This document shows, piece by piece, positions 23,481-34,758 of a stretch of DNA of 64,000 nucleotides; positions within the stretch are counted from its first letter, which is position 1, and each line of letters begins with the position of its first letter. The translations under genes and the position numbers were made by a program. The notes beneath the pieces were generated by a model. The model was not told where the DNA came from and made no database searches. It worked only from the letters and a program-made list of their open reading frames with translations. The DNA is from Isoetes taiwanensis (Eukaryota > Streptophyta > Lycopodiopsida > Isoetales > Isoetaceae): assembly GCA_021234155.1 (NCBI GenBank), contig JAJEKV010000054.1, forward strand, positions 3,447,622-3,511,621, given 5' to 3'.

Positions 23481-23986
23481 CAAAGATCCTCAGTCAACCA
23501 CGGGTCAGACATCCAAGCCTCCACAGAAGACTAAGCAGGCCCGCACGGTCAAAGCCTTTGGCTCGTCAGAAGCGCCCGCTCGGACAAGTGGCCCGTCACA
23601 CGCCAGCGTCGGCGGCGTGATTCTAGGCACTTCAAGAGGCACCGCCAACATTCACCAAATCGGGCCTCCTTCGAGTCGGCACAGAGATCGGTCGAGTGTC
23701 TATATTGGGCCCAAGGCCATTGTACTATATATATGAGTAGAGTTAGCTCATAAGTTTTTAGATGAGTTTTGAGTCTTGTCTCCTTTTCGGTTTTCTCTCT
23801 ATTGCGAGAGCTCATGTATTTTCATCATTGATATCAAGGAAGCTTATCATCTTTCTTTCATTTGTTCTGTTCTCTTTTTTTTTCTTCTCTTTCGACCAAA
23901 TCGGCGTGACATAGTCCCCGGACTCTCTGTTAGATCCACGGGTCCTCACGGAGGCTGTCTTCGAGTTCGAACCCGGACCCCAAACA
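23421..23986 (+). repeat. Gypsy-2 5' LTR
   Basis: Starts TGTTAGTCCTGTGCC and ends ACCCCAAACA (566 bp). Contains a TATA box CTATATATATGA at 23725-23736, the likely promoter of the element. Comparison with the 3' LTR shows blocks of identity broken by indels and substitutions clustered at CG and CAG/CCG sites. Confidence 0.9.
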
Positions 23987-23989
23987 CTT

Positions 23990-24007
23990 TGGCGCCCGAT
24001 GCGGGTC
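23990..24007 (+). other. Gypsy-2 primer binding site
   Basis: TGGCGCCCGATGCGGGTC begins 3 bases after the 5' LTR. A TGGCGCC start complements the 3' CCA and acceptor stem of a tRNA; Athila-type elements commonly have a PBS beginning the same way (tRNA-Asp), but the following bases differ and I cannot assign the tRNA. Confidence 0.7.
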
Positions 24008-24129
24008 TGATTTTCTCCTACTTTCTTACATGCGCCATATGCGTCGCAATTTCCGCGGAAGAACTCCTTTCTCGAGCGGCATCTCGCTTGGGGCGCCATC
24101 GGCGTCGGAAGCTGTTCGCGACATGTATG

Positions 24130-25830
24130 GATCTGCTTATGACATAGAGGGAGGCCATCTTCGGTCTAGGGCTCGGTCAGCGCCACCCACCCCTCGTGTC
24201 GATCTCGTCGAGTTCCGCCCCAAAGCGTGCAAACATTGCTCACAACCTCGGTCCCCTCATCATTATCGGGGCCTTATCGGCTCAACCTTCTCAACCGTAC
24301 TTTCATACCCACGAACATGCCTACATCCATCATTCGCCCCGGGCCATGCGCCCCTTCGCCATAACCATCATCTCCCCGGGTGGTACGGCTATCCACATGT
24401 CTCCGCTTTGCTGCCGGAATATCCTTTCCCTCGTTTCCCCTTTGCTCTTCTGTTTTACAACCTTACCGATCTCAAAACCAATGCTCGGCTGCCGGTTTCT
24501 CAACGCTGATCACCCCTTCATCGAGGTCCGTCGGGGCACAATGCCAAATCCACCTCAACCTCAATATTCTCACTATCTGTTCAGTCCGGTGACACTTTCC
24601 CATCTACCTTTCGGACTACGGCGACTTATCCCACCTTTGGCAACCGCGAAGGCAAACCGTTAGACCAAAGTGCTCGGGCCCACATGGAAGAATTTGAGGG
24701 CTCTAGCTGTCCTAAATGGAGCGCAGCGCAACCTCAACTGAAATTTCACATCTTTTCCACCACCTGCGTGGCTCTCCTCATCAATGGCTCATGTCCAACA
24801 AAGCCATTGGAAACAAGCCCCGGTCGAAATGCGCCTTTGCTTTTACGTCTCATTCTGGGACCACGGATGATGATCAACTTCATCTCAAGCAACTCAATGA
24901 ACTTCAACAAGAGCCCCGCAGTGCGCGAGGGATTTTCGCGGATCGACTTCACATTACGCTTTCGGTAAGCTCAAGGGTACCCTACCGAGCCAGATTTTGG
25001 TGCGGTTTCTCCAAGGACTTCCTCACGCTATTCGACTCATGGTGAATACTGCGTCCAAAAACTTTGGGCAGGCTATCATTCTTGTCAATCACTCCGTCAA
25101 TGTTTCCTCCGTGGCTCTTCAAGAGCTCCGTTCATTCCACCGTCATGGTTCCCAAGCGGCTGTTCAGCCTCAACCGCGCTAATCCACAGTAGCGATCAAA
25201 TCACGGTGCCATATTTGCAAATATCAAGGTCATTTGGCCAATGGGTGCAACTCCACCAATGGCCGCCTCATTGCAAGCGATGCAACATGTGCAATCATGC
25301 CGCGGAAGAGTGCACTTCGCACTCATCCCACACCGTTCATAACAAAATGGTTTATCAAGTACAAACCACACCTCGGTCCCCAGCGCACTATCGGCGGCCA
25401 CCTCTTGAGGTGCGGCCCGCGCAACTCTATCGACAGCGGGACCAACCCGCGGGGATCAACCAGCGTCCTCCTTTTGATCCTTCTAAAGCTCGGTGCTATC
25501 TTTGTCGAGAATGGGGTCATACCACCGCGGCGTGCCCTCAACTTCCACAAGTTCAGGTCCGGCTTCACGGCACAAATCAGACCACATCGGTCGCCTCCGC
25601 GGCTTACCAACTCGGCTTGCTAATGGCAAACAAGGCCCGCGACCAGTTCTCAAGAAGCCCCAAAGGCCCTCGGCAATCCGCGCTATCAACCAGCTCCGGC
25701 AAATCAACCTGGTTTGGATCAACAAGCCCAAGAGGAAATTTTTTGGGGCACTTAATCCTCCGTCCGGTAGTCAAATTGGGTTGGTCTAGTTTCCGCGCCG
25801 GACCAAGGCATCCGTCCCTTGACTATTATT
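24130..25830 (+). pseudogene. gag: Gypsy-2 gag relic
   Basis: Spread over several frames. The leader (24130-24660) is Pro/Ser-rich. The capsid-like core lies around 24690-25050 (EISHLFHHLRGSPHQWL, then ADRLHITL). The clearest landmark is nucleocapsid: CHIC-x4-H-x4-C at about 25209, a shortened CNMCNHAAEEC at about 25281, and a canonical CYLCREWGHTTAAC at about 25496. These would bind the element's RNA in the particle. Frames change every 100-200 bp, so the protein is not made as written. Most breaks fall in GC-rich positions, which leaves open that some are sequence errors. Confidence 0.7.
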
Positions 25831-26329
25831 AGAAGGACCGCCAGCTTTGCCTTTGCGGTTGACACCCTTCCTCATGAGGGCGAAAAAAAGGTTCACTTTG
25901 CACGACTTAGAAAAGCTCATGCCAAATGTCATGCCCAAAGTTAAGCCAAAGCATTTTGAATCTCATGCAAGCGGTGAAGGCGCACATTGGCAAATGTTCA
26001 TGCCACCACTTTCGAGCTCAACAAAGACATGATCCACCTTCAACATCTCAACCTCCACGCTCTCGGACATATCCCAATATTGCGGTAGGGTTGACTTACT
26101 CAAAAAAAGTTCTTTGCTTCCACGCCACGCTCCGCACCGATGGAACCGGCGGATCCTTTTTCTCATGTACCTCTCGAACTCCAAGAGGAGCTTGCCAAGA
26201 TCAAAATTCCTTTAAGCTTGGCAGCCATTTTAAAACTTCTGTCTGCTCTCAAGGACCGGTTACCACTCCCAAGCTGTTTTAGTTGGGGCTGTGGCTACCT
26301 CTACACCCCCGGTCCATACAGCGGTGGGA

Positions 26330-29300
26330 AATCAGCAAGTCAACCATGTTCAAATCGATGGAGGTAGTGCGGTCAATCTCATCACGGACAAACTCGCCAA
26401 ACAAATGGGCATCACACAACTCTTTAGGTGCCCCATATGACATCAAATTGGCTAATGGCCATATCCACGAGACCTCAAAGGCGTCACACCTATTCTACAC
26501 ATCAACATTGGTGATCTCGGCTTTCCCATGGAATTTGGAGTTTGGAAAGGCTGGTGAAGATCGGTGACTATGAAATCTTTGGTGGGGGAGACCCTTTCTC
26601 CGCCGGGCAAAGAGTATCCATTCTTGGGCCGCGGACGGTTAGTCATCTGAGATGGTCATCTCAATGCCACAATGGACTTGCAAGCGGGCGGATCATTTCC
26701 GTTGACAATCGCGGAACCCTCTCTCTCGGACGATTACGAAGGCGCTCGAATATTTATCAAGTTCGAGGGCTACCCCTAGCGGCGTCCGCCTCTGTCATCC
26801 TACCCGAATATGCTGATCCTTGGGGAGAAATGACTCTTGATCGGGACGGTACGTGGCTGCCTTGCTTGACCCCTACGGCTCCTTGCAATCGAATCCCAGC
26901 GTTGATCACTTTTCGGATCACGGACACTCCGGCAACTCCTGGCGATGTACCGCCCGTCATGAAGCAACCAGCGCTAGATGACGAGCAACCTCTTTTTACC
27001 CGCCAAAGTGCCGCGCATCGGTTATGCTCCAACCTCACGCACACATTGTCGGGATCTTGAAGTCATACCCCATATTCGGACTCACTGAAGTGAAATTGTG
27101 GATGTTGGCAACAATCAACTTTGTCGTATTGCTGCAAACCTTCCGGCTCCTTATCGTAAGCGGGGCCGTCCTTTTTGTTCAAAAATTCAAACACATTTTA
27201 AGCACGGAGTTACAAAGATCTGCGGGGAATCAACAAAAGCTTGGGGGAACTCACCATTCCTACCAAATCGATGCGACCCGGTGTAGCAAGCGGCGATCTG
27301 GGCTCAACCCTAATTACGTGATCGGCGTCAAGGAAATTGACAAACTCCTTGCTGCGGGTTTGATCTATGAGGTCAAACATTACGAATGGGTGAGCCCTAT
27401 CGTCATTGCCCTTAAGCACAATGGTAAGATCGGCGTGCGTGTAGACTATCGGAAACTCAATCGGGAACCCGCGGGCGTGATCATTTTCCACTTCCTTCAC
27501 GGACCAAGTTCGGAAGAAGTGGGTGGACATGAGATGTACTCCTTTATGGATGGTTTCTCGGCTACAATCGGATCTCCATCAAAGAATCGATCAACTCAAG
27601 ACCACTTTCACCACCGGTGGGGTCACTTTTGCCTACAAAGGTGGTTCCTTTTGGATTATCCAACTCACCTTCAACATTTCAGCGCATCATGCTCTCCGTT
27701 TTTCATGATTTCATGAAGGAAAATCCCTTCTTGCAAATTTTTCAAGATGACTTCTCGCCCTCTGAGTTCCATGGCTGACCATTTGGATAAATTGGAACTT
27801 CGTCTTTCAGAAATGTGATGAGTCAGGCATTAGTCTCAATCGAGAAATGCACCTTTTGCGTCGCCGGTGTTACGTTAGGCCATGTTGTCGACAAAGCGAG
27901 GAATCACCACCGATCTGCCAAAATCGGTTTTGTGCTAAAAGCTCAAGCACCGATCAATATCAAAGAGACGCGCTCTTTCCTAGGAAAGGTCAATTATTAC
28001 TCCACCTTCATACGGGTGGCAGCCATTGCGGATCCCATTCATAAACTCACGGGTGGCGAATCCCACGGGCTTGGAATTCCCGGTGAATTTGCTTTCCAAC
28101 GGTGAAGCTTTTGCTTACTTCGAACCACGGTACTTGTTCCTCCTCAATGGGACAAACCCTTTCCGTTCATGTCGATGTCACCGGCGTTTGCTATTAGGCT
28201 GTTCTTTCTCAAGAATATGATCGCGCTGCGATAAACCAAATCGCTATGCCGGCCGAAAACTCAATTCTCTTTGGCGCAACTATTACGCCGCGGGCGTGAA
28301 GCTTTGGGTCTCATTTTACGTGTCCAAGCGCTTCCGTCATTACCTTTTGGGCGATCAAATCAAGTTCTTTGTGGACCACCAAGCACTTCTCTATTTGATC
28401 AACAAATCCGCCCGGGTCGCATTGCTCGTTGGGTCCTTCTTCTCCAAGAATTTGCTCCTTTTGAAATCGTTCATAAAATTTGGCAAATCTCATATTGTTC
28501 GGATTATCTTTCCGCATCCCACGGATGATCCCGCAACAGGAGTCTCGGGCGCCTTTCACGATGCTCAACTTTTTTAGTCGCGGCAACACCACATTGGTTC
28601 CATGATTTTCAGCGGTACCTCCTCACGAGGTGCTCTTCCACCCGGAAGATGAGGCGGCTCTCTCTGCCATGGCGACAATCCGTCGCCATCAATTTCTCGA
28701 GAGAGGTGGTGACTACACCATGGTTGCGGACATCTCTACAAAAAGGTAAGGACACCATCCATCGGCCGGCTGTGTTCTCCCTCATGAAGTTCGGACATTG
28801 TTGGCTCATCAAGGGCTCCGGTGGTGGTCATTTTCATGGTGACACCGCGGCCGCGCCAAAATTCTTCTTCTTGGGGTATTATTGGCCCACGCTCTTCAAA
28901 GATGCTCCGCCCGCCCGCGCGTGTGGCGCTTACCCGGTGGGGGGCGCCCACGGCCCGTGGCGGCTCTTCCCTTGGCGCCCGGTCGCCGCGCCACTTCCCT
29001 TCGGCAAATGGGGAATGGACTTTGTGGGACCCATAGACCCTCCCGTGGCGGCACACTTTCGTGCCCGATACATCTGGTTCTCGCGACTTCGCCACCAAAT
29101 GGGCGGAAGCTTGTGCACTTCGGACAACAACTGCTGCAAGCCGGCCCGAGTCCTCTATCAACAAATCATCAGCGATTCGGCTGCCCCGCGGGCTGGTGTC
29201 GGTGATCGTGGTGTTCATTTCATCAATCATACTATCAAAAGGCGGCGGATTATCTCTTGATACATCATCACAAGAGCACACCTTACTATCCTCAAGGCAA

Positions 29301-29919
29301 TGGGTTGGCGAAAGCACCAACAAAACTCGGTCACCATTCTCAAGAAAATTTGTGACGCTTCCCGCACAGATTGGCAGACAAAACTTCCTACAGTTCTTTG
29401 GGCCTACAATACTTGTTTCAAGATTGCTACGGGTCACACTCCTTTTAAATTGGTTTATGGTCAGGAAGCTCTCATGCCCTTTGAATTCATTCTTCCAACA
29501 CTCCGGTTTCAACTGGCTACTGCTCATAATCCACCAGCTGCTCTCAAAGAACGGGTCTATCAATTAGAACAGTTGGATGAACTTCGCAGGGATGCTTATA
29601 TTCGTGTTCTTCATGGACCTTGATTTGCAAAAATCTTTACATGACAAAGCGTTTGAAGACAAAAACATTCAAACAAGGAGATTTGGTTCTTCTTTATGAT
29701 TCCAGGTACAAAAATTTTCCGGGTAAACTCAAGTTTCGTTGGCTTGGCCCTTATCAAATTGTTCAAGTGGTTAGACCAAGTGTTTTCCAACTCGCTGAAT
29801 TAGATGGCACTCCATTACCTACATTAGTTAATGGTTTTCGTCTCAAAACATTTCAGCACACAGAAAGTGAACATCCCAACACGAGGCGGTTTCGAATCAA
29901 ACACCACGAGAGAAAGTGA
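26330..29919 (+). pseudogene. pol: Gypsy-2 pol relic: PR, RT, RNase H, IN
   Basis: The domains are in the standard gypsy order. Protease at about 26352 (QIDGGSAVNLI). RT from about 27300: KEIDKLLAAGLIYEV, EWVSPIVIAL, RVDYRKLNR, MYSFMDGFSA, then FQDDF near 27745 in place of YxDD, and TRSFLGKVNYYSTFIR. RNase H around 28140-28520 (FFVDHQALLYLINKSARVA). Integrase from about 28640: GGHFHGDTAA, GYYWPTLFKDA, KWGMDFVGPID (first Asp), later VLWAYNTCFKIATGHTPFKL, and a long C-terminal frame to 29919 (FKQGDLVLLYDSRYKNF, KFRWLGPYQIVQV, NGFRLKTFQ). The central integrase Asp and Glu are obscured by frameshifts. No archaeal RNase H is evident, unlike gypsy-1. The NGFRLK tail is Athila-like. Confidence 0.82.
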
Positions 29920-30847
29920 CTAGAAAGGCGGTAGATTATATTATAGTGGAGAATTTTTACAAAATGTGGCGCAGCCCAGCTATTTCGCTATGGGGCGCGC
30001 CTATATACAAAAGCGGGCTCGAGCCCTATCTACTAAGTCCTAAGAGGAAAAACCCTCTACCGGGTTCGGGCGAGAGGTGATCGGGAGGAGATGGTAGAGG
30101 GTACGCGCTCCGGATCGGCGAAGGTGCAGAACCACCTCCATCGTTGGTCTTGGTCGGGATGTTCAGCCATCCCGGCACACCAGCCGTCCATGCGAATACC
30201 CACGGTTGTGGCGGCGCCGAAGATCGAGCAGTTCATCTTACAAGTGATCCACTCACGGCGGTTAAACCGGCATGGTGCAATCTTCGTTCAAACCGGCGGC
30301 CATCCATGGCGCCATCGGATGATGCCGTTTCTCTCGGTTCGTCTTATATAAAGCGAGGACCTCCTTGTCGGCGTGGACCAATCACACAAATCGCCAGCGT
30401 GTTTGCAATGCAAAATTTGTTTCTAAAGGAGAATCGTTCTCCGCCCGCATATCTAGCCATGGTACCTTCGACACATTCCTTTTAATGATATCCCACCCGA
30501 GTTGCCAGCATTGAATGCCATTCCTTCTTTTCACGCCCGTCGAACATTAATGGGTGTCCTTTGCCATCTGTCACATCGATCTTTCTTTCCGCGTCTCATC
30601 CTCACCGTCCATTGCTTCTCCCTTACGTTTTTGGGGACTTAGCCAAATTTTGCCTCTCAATCCCCTTCTTAGCATCTCTTGCCCACGGCATCATCAGCGG
30701 TTCTGTTTCGCACTCTTCATACCTCTTCACCTCGGTTGTAAGCCCTAAAACAAACCTTTTCGTTCCTCTGCGCCTTCATCCTCAGGTGCTTTCGACTTTT
30801 CGTCTTTCGCCTTTGGCATCTCTCTTAAGTTACGCAAATCATTCTCA
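29920..30847 (+). other. Gypsy-2 post-pol spacer
   Basis: About 0.9 kb between the integrase stop and the next coding-like region. Contains short frames only; the 30561-31190 frame starts here but its N-terminal part is Pro/Ser/Leu-rich and looks like translated CT-rich spacer. Confidence 0.4.
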
Positions 30848-33630
30848 TGGCTGCCCCAAGATTTTCTACACTTCAAGCTACTGCTCCCAAGGATCCGGCC
30901 CTTTTGCCTCGTATCCTTCTTGGCGCCAACTTTCCATGAAGCCCTTGTTGGCCCCAATAAAGATGTCATTTGAGCGACACCAGCTTTCTGAATTTTCTCA
31001 AATGGAACTTCCGGCTCCAAATCCTGCCGATTTGCGGCGGTTCGCCATCGCCAATATTGTTAACAGCCAAAGGGGTACCCGCGTGGTCGATGGCACCACT
31101 ATTTCATTGACTCAACACTTGATTTCTGAGGGTATTTCATATTCCCTTGCACACTCCTTGTGTATCATGGTGCGCTATCGAGGATATTGATGTCCGCGAG
31201 TTTGGTGCACACCTTATCCGCCAATGTCCATCGTCGACCAATATCGACAAGCCTCATGAGACCTTTGTAAAATTTTTGTGGCGCCAAATTCCTTGGGTAT
31301 TCTATCAAGAACACCCATATCAATAAACCTTTCTATAACCTGGTCCTTCTTGCTACACACTCCAAGCACCACATAGATTGGCCCCAAATGATGTTCTATC
31401 GTCTTCTCCAAGAAATGGACCGCCGAGGTACCACTTCCATTTCGAAGTTTACGTGGGAGGGCACTTTCAAGCTCTCATCCGTCATTACTTCCCTCCCACA
31501 CCACCAAATTCTCATACTTCCCTTTCGGGCTCCCTTCCGGTCAATCACCAAGTTGGCACATCCGCCCATCTTCCCACGGTCATGACCCGCAGTCACACTC
31601 ATGTCTTTGTCTCTTCCTCAGCTACACCATCCACTTCACACCATTTTTCACAAACCTCCCAAACCGGGCAGCAGCCAATTCCACCACCACAACACCCTCG
31701 ATGGGTTGTTGTATCGGTATCGGCCGGGATGCTCAGGCTGGCGCACTAAAGTTCTGAGGAATCCCAAGGCGCTCTTATGGCGGGGTTCAACGGGCACTAG
31801 AGGCCTCACGATGCGGTACACCAAGACCTTCCACGCAAAGCTGCCCAAGTTGCAACTTTGGAGGCCAAACTTCAAGACAAGCATGAAGCTCTCTTACAGG
31901 GCTCATGCGGATCTCAAAAGTACACAAGCTCAAGTCAGACCAACTTCCTTGGATCGGCGAGGCTCGGCTCGGTCAGAAATTCGGACTCTATTGGAGCACA
32001 ACAAGTCCAAAGGCGCTCTCCGAAAGTACCAAGGATGAAGATATTGCTAAACTCAATGCCTTGTTCGAGCGTGTGAAAACTTCCGCACTCAAGTTCAAAA
32101 TCTTTTCAGCCCGAGATGCTCAAGTTGCCTCCTTGGCGACTCGGCTTTCTACGAGACCTCTCGGATCACCTCTCTTCAAGATGGAAACTACGAGGAGGTG
32201 CGAGAAAGCGAAAATACTTCGATGGTGGCGGAGATTGCCGTGCCGTCTCAATACACCGGGGAAATCTTCCTCCCGGGTCAATCCTTCTCGAAGCGGGTCG
32301 TGACGATCCGCCTCCTACTTGAAAAGGACAATCGGATCCGTGATCTCGAACAACATTTGCGACAAGCTATTGATCTGGCGATGAGGCTCAAACCAAACTT
32401 GGCGCCCGGACTTCAATTCTTCACAGAATGCCGGTGGACTTCCCGGCTCCCTCACTGCTATCATGATTATGTGTTTGCTCGGCGCCACCTCTTCCTTTCA
32501 AAGTGTACGCAGCGGTGATGGCCCAATGGATATCCGGCTGAAAGGTGCTGATTTTTCTCGGTTGGCGGAACTCTCCATTGAAGACAAAGGGTTGTGTTGT
32601 GCCCTTGTTGTCTTTGATCTCATACCTTTGTGCCGATCCCGACTTTCTCACTTTCCGCGTGGTTCAGCCCATGGCTTATATCTTTCATGATTTCTATCTG
32701 GGTGATACACAGGAAAATTTTGGCAATGGGCCACGCCAGCTGTTCCAGGGTGATCCCACTGCGCAATGGGTGCTTCGGGATAACAATCCATATCTTGCGG
32801 ATCCCTCCGGACCAAAACTTTTCATCGAGGAGTACATGCACGGCTTGCCACTCATTTATCTCTCGGCGGCAAGGCGGCTGCAACAAATAAGGAAGTATCT
32901 AGGACATCCAGAAGATCTTCCCTATGCACAAGTCTATATGCGACACCTCCTGGTTACAATCGATTCTGAGGCTCTGTTGGATAGCAAGGCGGTCCCCACC
33001 GGGATGGGATAGCCCTCTGTCAACTCTCGACTCTCTGCTTCTCTTTGGGATCGGTGGTGTCGGGCACTTGATCCGGATCTTGTCGATCAATTCGGGGGGC
33101 GCTTTCGGCAAACCGCCCACGGGCATGGTTCCTTCTCCCTATGCTTCCCTGGGTGTACCTCCCGGCCCGGGTTCGACTTCCGATTGGCGCCTTCCTTTTT
33201 GGACCAAGGTCATGGATGGTCATGCGGTGGGACACCACCTCGGATCTCGGCCGGATCTCCGGTGGGATCCACGTTTTGTTCGCCCGATCACATTGGGAAG
33301 AAGGTGCTACTACGGACAACACCACAAATTGGATCTACATTGCTAATGGCGTGGTTGGCAACAGCCCGCGGATGCGCTTCATGGTCTCAACACCTTCTTG
33401 CGAGCGCCTCCACCTCCCACGATCCTTACGTCCATCTTCAAGCGGGATTTTGCGGCTGCCCTCAAATGCATTTTGCTCGGCTCCTTAAATCGGGCGTCCC
33501 ATTTTTCTTTGCAATCCAAATGCCCGTCGGTGCTTTTGGCCTTGACTTGTCTCCTCATGGAGTGTCGTTACATTTCTTGAGCGCCCACGGCGTGCTTGAA
33601 GACATGGTGCGCTCTGGTTTTTCTTATTGA
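30848..33630 (+). pseudogene. Gypsy-2 extra ORF after pol (unknown protein)
   Basis: A coding-like region downstream of integrase, read through frequent frame changes. Conserved-looking stretches in order: MAAPRFSTLQATAPKDPALL (30848), ADLRRFAIANIVNSQRGTRV (about 31030), DVREFGAHLIRQCPSSTNID, FVKFLWRQIPWVFYQEHPYQ (about 31275), YNLVLLATHSKHHIDWPQMM, FYRLLQEMDRRG, a Lys/Glu-rich probably coiled-coil part (31850-32350), then DFYLGDTQENFGNGPRQLF and AARRLQQIRKYLGHPEDLP (about 32695-33010). I see no signal peptide or membrane segment, so nothing supports a retroviral envelope. Athila elements carry an ORF at this place, and many plant gypsy elements carry unexplained ones. Function unknown. Confidence 0.5.
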
Positions 33631-33796
33631 TCTTTGATCACGCCCTTGGCCAAGACACACCTCAAGCTCTTCAATCACGCCAAGATCTCATCAGCCCGGT
33701 ACCATAATGGAGCCGTCCTCACTCCGTGAGGATCACTTTGGTGATGGCTTCCGCCCTCCGGCGCTTCCTCCTTTTCTTCACTCGAGGAGTGTCGTT

Positions 33797-33809
33797 TGGT
33801 GGGGGGGAG
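33797..33809 (+). other. Gypsy-2 polypurine tract
   Basis: G-rich tract GGTGGGGGGGAG directly abutting the TGTTAATC start of the 3' LTR, where plus-strand DNA synthesis is primed. Confidence 0.75.
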
Positions 33810-34387
33810 TGTTAATCTGTGCCTCACATGCGGGACTATTCATGCATCGTCGGACCAGGTCAAGCTCAAAGATCCTCCGATCAACCGGGTCCCGGACATC
33901 CAAGCCTCCACGAAGACTAAGCGAGCCCCTTGATCAAAGCCTTTGGCTCCCGTCAAGAGGCGCCCGCTCGGACAAGTGAATGACCCGTCCACCGCCAGCG
34001 TCGGCGTCAGCGTGATTCTAGGCACTTCAAGAGGCGCCGCCAACATTCACACAAATCGGGCCTCCTTCGAGGAGTGAAGCGCAGAGATCGGTCCGAGTGT
34101 CTATATTGGGCCCAAGGCCATTGTACTATATATATGAGTAGAGTTAGCTCATAAGATTTTAGATGACTTTTGAGTCTTGTCTCCTTTCAGTTTTCTCTCT
34201 ATTGCGAGAGCTCATGTATTTTCATCATTGATATCAAGGAAGCTTATCATCTTTCTTTCATTTGTTCTGTTCTCTTCTTTTTCTTCTCTTTCAGCAAATC
34301 CCGCGTGACATAGTCCCCCGGACTCTCCTGTTAGATCCACGGGTCCTCCGAGGGTGTCTTCGGGAGTTCGAACCCGGACCCCAAACA
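33810..34387 (+). repeat. Gypsy-2 3' LTR
   Basis: Starts TGTTAATCTGTGCCTC and ends ACCCCAAACA (578 bp). TATA box CTATATATATGA at 34126-34137. AT-rich parts match the 5' LTR exactly over long runs. Confidence 0.9.
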
Positions 34388-34758
34388 TCGATCCTTTGTT
34401 TTACTGGTTTGAGCGCCATTGACCAATTTTTGACTCCACTTTAAGCTTGAATATCGCTCAGGATAATGATCTGACTTGGTCAAGGACTTCATCTTTATCT
34501 TCCTACAACTTTTTTGTGTCAGTCCAAATCATCTGACCCAAAGGTTCAATTCATTTTCGACTGCTACCTCAATTTGAGTCAAGGTTCCATTTTCTAGAAA
34601 TGGGAAAGGTAAGAAAACTTTTGAGTTTTTGGTTCTTTCAATATACTTATCTTCCATAGACTGATCACCTTAAGTGATCTGGAGGTCCTAACCCCAATTT
34701 GGGTTTATACTCAAGTTGGCTTATTGTGGTTGACCTTTGAAGCCATGTTGAGGGTCAA
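34388..34758 (+). repeat. Gypsy-1-family LTR copy in unit 2, right part
   Basis: Continuation of the LTR interrupted at 23421; corresponds to about 15660-16032 in unit 1. The first ~25 bases (TCGATCCTTTGTTTTACTGG) differ from unit 1 by several indels. Confidence 0.85.

Larger units (their letters stand above)
23421..34387 (+). mobile_element. Gypsy-2: LTR retrotransposon with both LTRs (10,967 bp)
   Basis: Full-structure Ty3/gypsy element: 5' LTR 23421-23986, PBS 23990-24007, gag, protease, RT, RNase H, integrase (to 29919), a 3.9 kb 3' region, PPT and 3' LTR 33810-34387. It interrupts a gypsy-1 LTR copy; unit 1 shows the empty site (TTCCATTTTTCTGATCAC at about 15650). The flanking 5-mers are TCCTG and TCGAT, which correspond to adjacent or overlapping bases of the empty site rather than a clean duplication. 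No chromodomain is seen after integrase, so a non-chromovirus (Athila/Tat-side) lineage is likely; the long 3' region recalls Athila elements. Coding regions are heavily frameshifted. Confidence 0.9.

Noticed and set aside
28736-29563. 275-codon minus-strand frame
   Set aside because: It is antisense to gypsy-2 integrase, whose motifs (KWGMDFVGPID, AYNTCFKIATGHTPFKL) are clear on the plus strand.
30745-31020. Minus-strand 91-codon charged frame
   Set aside because: It is antisense to gypsy-2 coding-like sequence and has no homology.
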